Origin: Schoenoplectus triqueter
Taxonomy: Eukaryota; Streptophyta; Magnoliopsida; Poales; Cyperaceae
DNA: 32,735 nucleotides
Direction of reading: 5' to 3'
Assembly (NCBI GenBank): GCA_964058805.1
Contig: CAXKVV010000594.1
Span: forward strand, 1 to 32,735
Positions within the stretch are counted from its first letter, which is position 1, and each line of letters opens with the position of its first letter. Made by a program: the position numbers and the translations under genes. Shown in pieces: positions 31,701 to 32,735 of the stretch. The notes beneath the pieces are model-generated. The model had not been told where the DNA came from and did not search any database. It saw only the letters and a program-made list of their open reading frames with translations.

Positions 31701-32215
31701 TGTCAAAGTTTCATTTGCTTGCTTTAGTCAGACTACCTGAGTTGAAATTGGTGCTTGAATATATTAAAAAGATATGGTCACTAAATATAAGAGCTCTTCA
31801 CCAACTCAAGCCAACAGAAAATAGTACAATGTGAAAGCTTATGGTGTTAGAGAAATAGTTGCTCGATATCGGTCTTTAAGCTGATAGTATAGGCTTTGTT
31901 TTTGTCAGATACAGAAGCCAATGATGGAGGAGAAGATATACCTGAGGAGGAGGCAGTATGCCGGATCTGTATGATAGAACTTGCTGAAGGAGGAGAAACC
32001 TTAAAAATGGAATGTAGTTGCAAGGGTGAACTGGCATTAGCACACCAGGAGTGTGCAATAAAGTGGTTTAGCATAAAAGGAAACAAGACTTGTGATGTAT
32101 GCAAGCAAGATGTACGCAACCTGCCAGTGACTTTGCTTCGTATACCAAATCCTCCAAATGATACCAGACGGGCAACACATTCTGTTGTCCAACAAAGTGA
32201 AGATGACGGATACAG
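28767..32215 (+). CDS. RING-CH (RINGv) E3 ubiquitin ligase, first four exons
   Basis: Exons: 28767-28805, 30343-30840, 31408-31585 and 31909-32215. All have GT-AG borders and consistent phases (0, 0, 1, then 2 at the window-side donor). They encode residues 1 to about 340 of a longer protein. Residues 14-230 are Ser/Pro-rich and probably disordered, with [13 protein letters not shown] and SMPVTPIGN typical of this plant family. The RING-CH domain is at about 255-304: C256, C259, C274, C276, H284, C287, C300 and C303, the C4HC3 set that binds two zincs and recruits the E2. All eight ligands are present. Family members usually have C-terminal membrane segments; those exons would lie past the window end. 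The first ATG is supported by the in-phase junction. Introns 1 and 2 each carry a MITE. Confidence 0.85.
29635..30125. mobile_element. hAT-type MITE in intron 1 of the RING-CH gene
   Basis: The left end TAGGGGTGTGCAAATGG and the complement of the right end, TATGAGTGTGCAAATGG, match at 15 of 17 bases. TCTGTCTC flanks both sides (29627-29634 and 30126-30133), a perfect 8-bp target duplication, the hAT signature. The interior is rich in TTCGGTTT and its complement, typical of this common plant MITE type. It is non-coding. Confidence 0.9.
31066..31293. mobile_element. hAT-type MITE in intron 2 of the RING-CH gene
   Basis: A 228-bp element with ends CAAGCTTTTAAAAAA and, complemented, CTAGCTTTTAAAAAA. 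ACTGTTAG flanks both sides (31058-31065 and 31294-31301), a perfect 8-bp duplication. Inside, GGCTTTTAACGG occurs three times (near 31089, 31151 and 31181) with AACGGTTTAAA variants. It is non-coding. Confidence 0.8.
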
Positions 32216-32735
32216 GTAATTCTCAGAATACTTTGTTTATTTCTGGCCATGAGGATTTTACCAGTCATTAACGATGCCAAGGTTCATTACCTTACAGTGG
32301 CCATAAACCGGTCAATAAATCATAAGACTGACACGTCTAACAAACTAACAGTTTCACTTTTATAAATGACTTTTACTAACAGATATGAGAACCTAATATT
32401 GTCATTCTAAATCTTAAATAATTGGGTTGGTATTCCTTGGCAATTAAATATTTTGACAACAATGACAATGCTTTCTCATAACATGTCAAAAAAATTATAG
32501 ACATGTTATTTCCCCCTTATAGATTGGTTGTTTATCAGATTTCATGCAAGTTAAGAATCAATTAATGCCGTTAAATGTGAACTGTTGCAATTATTTTGAC
32601 TTTTGATGAGCAGTGAATTAATAGAATTTCACCATTTTTATGTATATATGATACATCTAACATACAGATTGCATCTTTGTTGTTGGATTTCAAAAACATG
32701 AGTTATTTTTTACAGTTGCTAGGATTGTCAAAGTT
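32216..32735 (+). other. Intron 4 of the RING-CH gene, running to the window end
   Basis: It starts with the donor GTAATT at 32216. A possible acceptor (TTTTTTACAG, ending at 32715) lies 20 bases from the end. Using it in the current phase gives Ser, Cys and then a stop, so it is either unused or gives a shortened protein. Confidence 0.5.

Overview
This is eukaryotic nuclear DNA from a flowering plant, most likely a eudicot. The evidence is an AT-rich background, GT-AG introns, two F-box/DUF295 genes (a plant-expanded family), a RING-CH ubiquitin-ligase gene with long introns, and a dense load of plant-type transposable elements with tRNA-iMet primer sites. The species cannot be named from the sequence. 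There are no bacterial operons, no CRISPR array and no RNA gene that I can support.

Layout. Positions 1-6.4 kb hold two convergent F-box/DUF295 genes. The plus-strand copy (162-1242) is broken by a single extra base inside the F-box; the minus-strand copy (6133-5030) is open throughout. Between them lie the 3' end of an L1-type LINE ending in a poly-A tract, older MITE-like debris and a pure run of 21 G. Positions 6.4-9.0 kb are AT-rich, with a diverged tandem duplication, a MITE-like inverted repeat, two GC-rich hairpins and a triplicated short hairpin repeat.

Positions 9.0-16.6 kb are a block of two decayed LTR retrotransposons, both on the minus strand. The first is a Ty3/gypsy element that has lost pol and keeps part of gag. 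The second is a Ty1/copia element that keeps its 5' LTR, primer site and a broken gag. Positions 16.6-21.3 kb hold a 427-bp MITE and a 3.1-kb non-autonomous CACTA element with clear ends, subterminal repeats and exon-like interior segments. Positions 21.3-26.7 kb contain a GC-rich block, a decayed MULE (Mutator-like) transposase, tandem and palindromic repeats, and a DUF4283-like transposon ORF split by another fragment of the same gypsy LTR.

Positions 26.7-32.7 kb hold the upstream region and first four coding exons of a RING-CH (RINGv, C4HC3) E3 ligase gene, which runs off the window's right end. Introns 1 and 2 each carry a short hAT-type MITE with a perfect 8-bp target-site duplication.

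The host genes share a theme of ubiquitin-dependent turnover (an SCF substrate adaptor family and a RING-CH ligase). Nothing in the sequence shows that they work together, and about 22 kb of transposon sequence separates them. I see no convincing new multi-gene system. The most informative features are the one-base lesion in the first F-box gene, the exon-like cargo of the CACTA element, and the pair of cleanly bounded hAT MITEs in the introns of the ligase gene.
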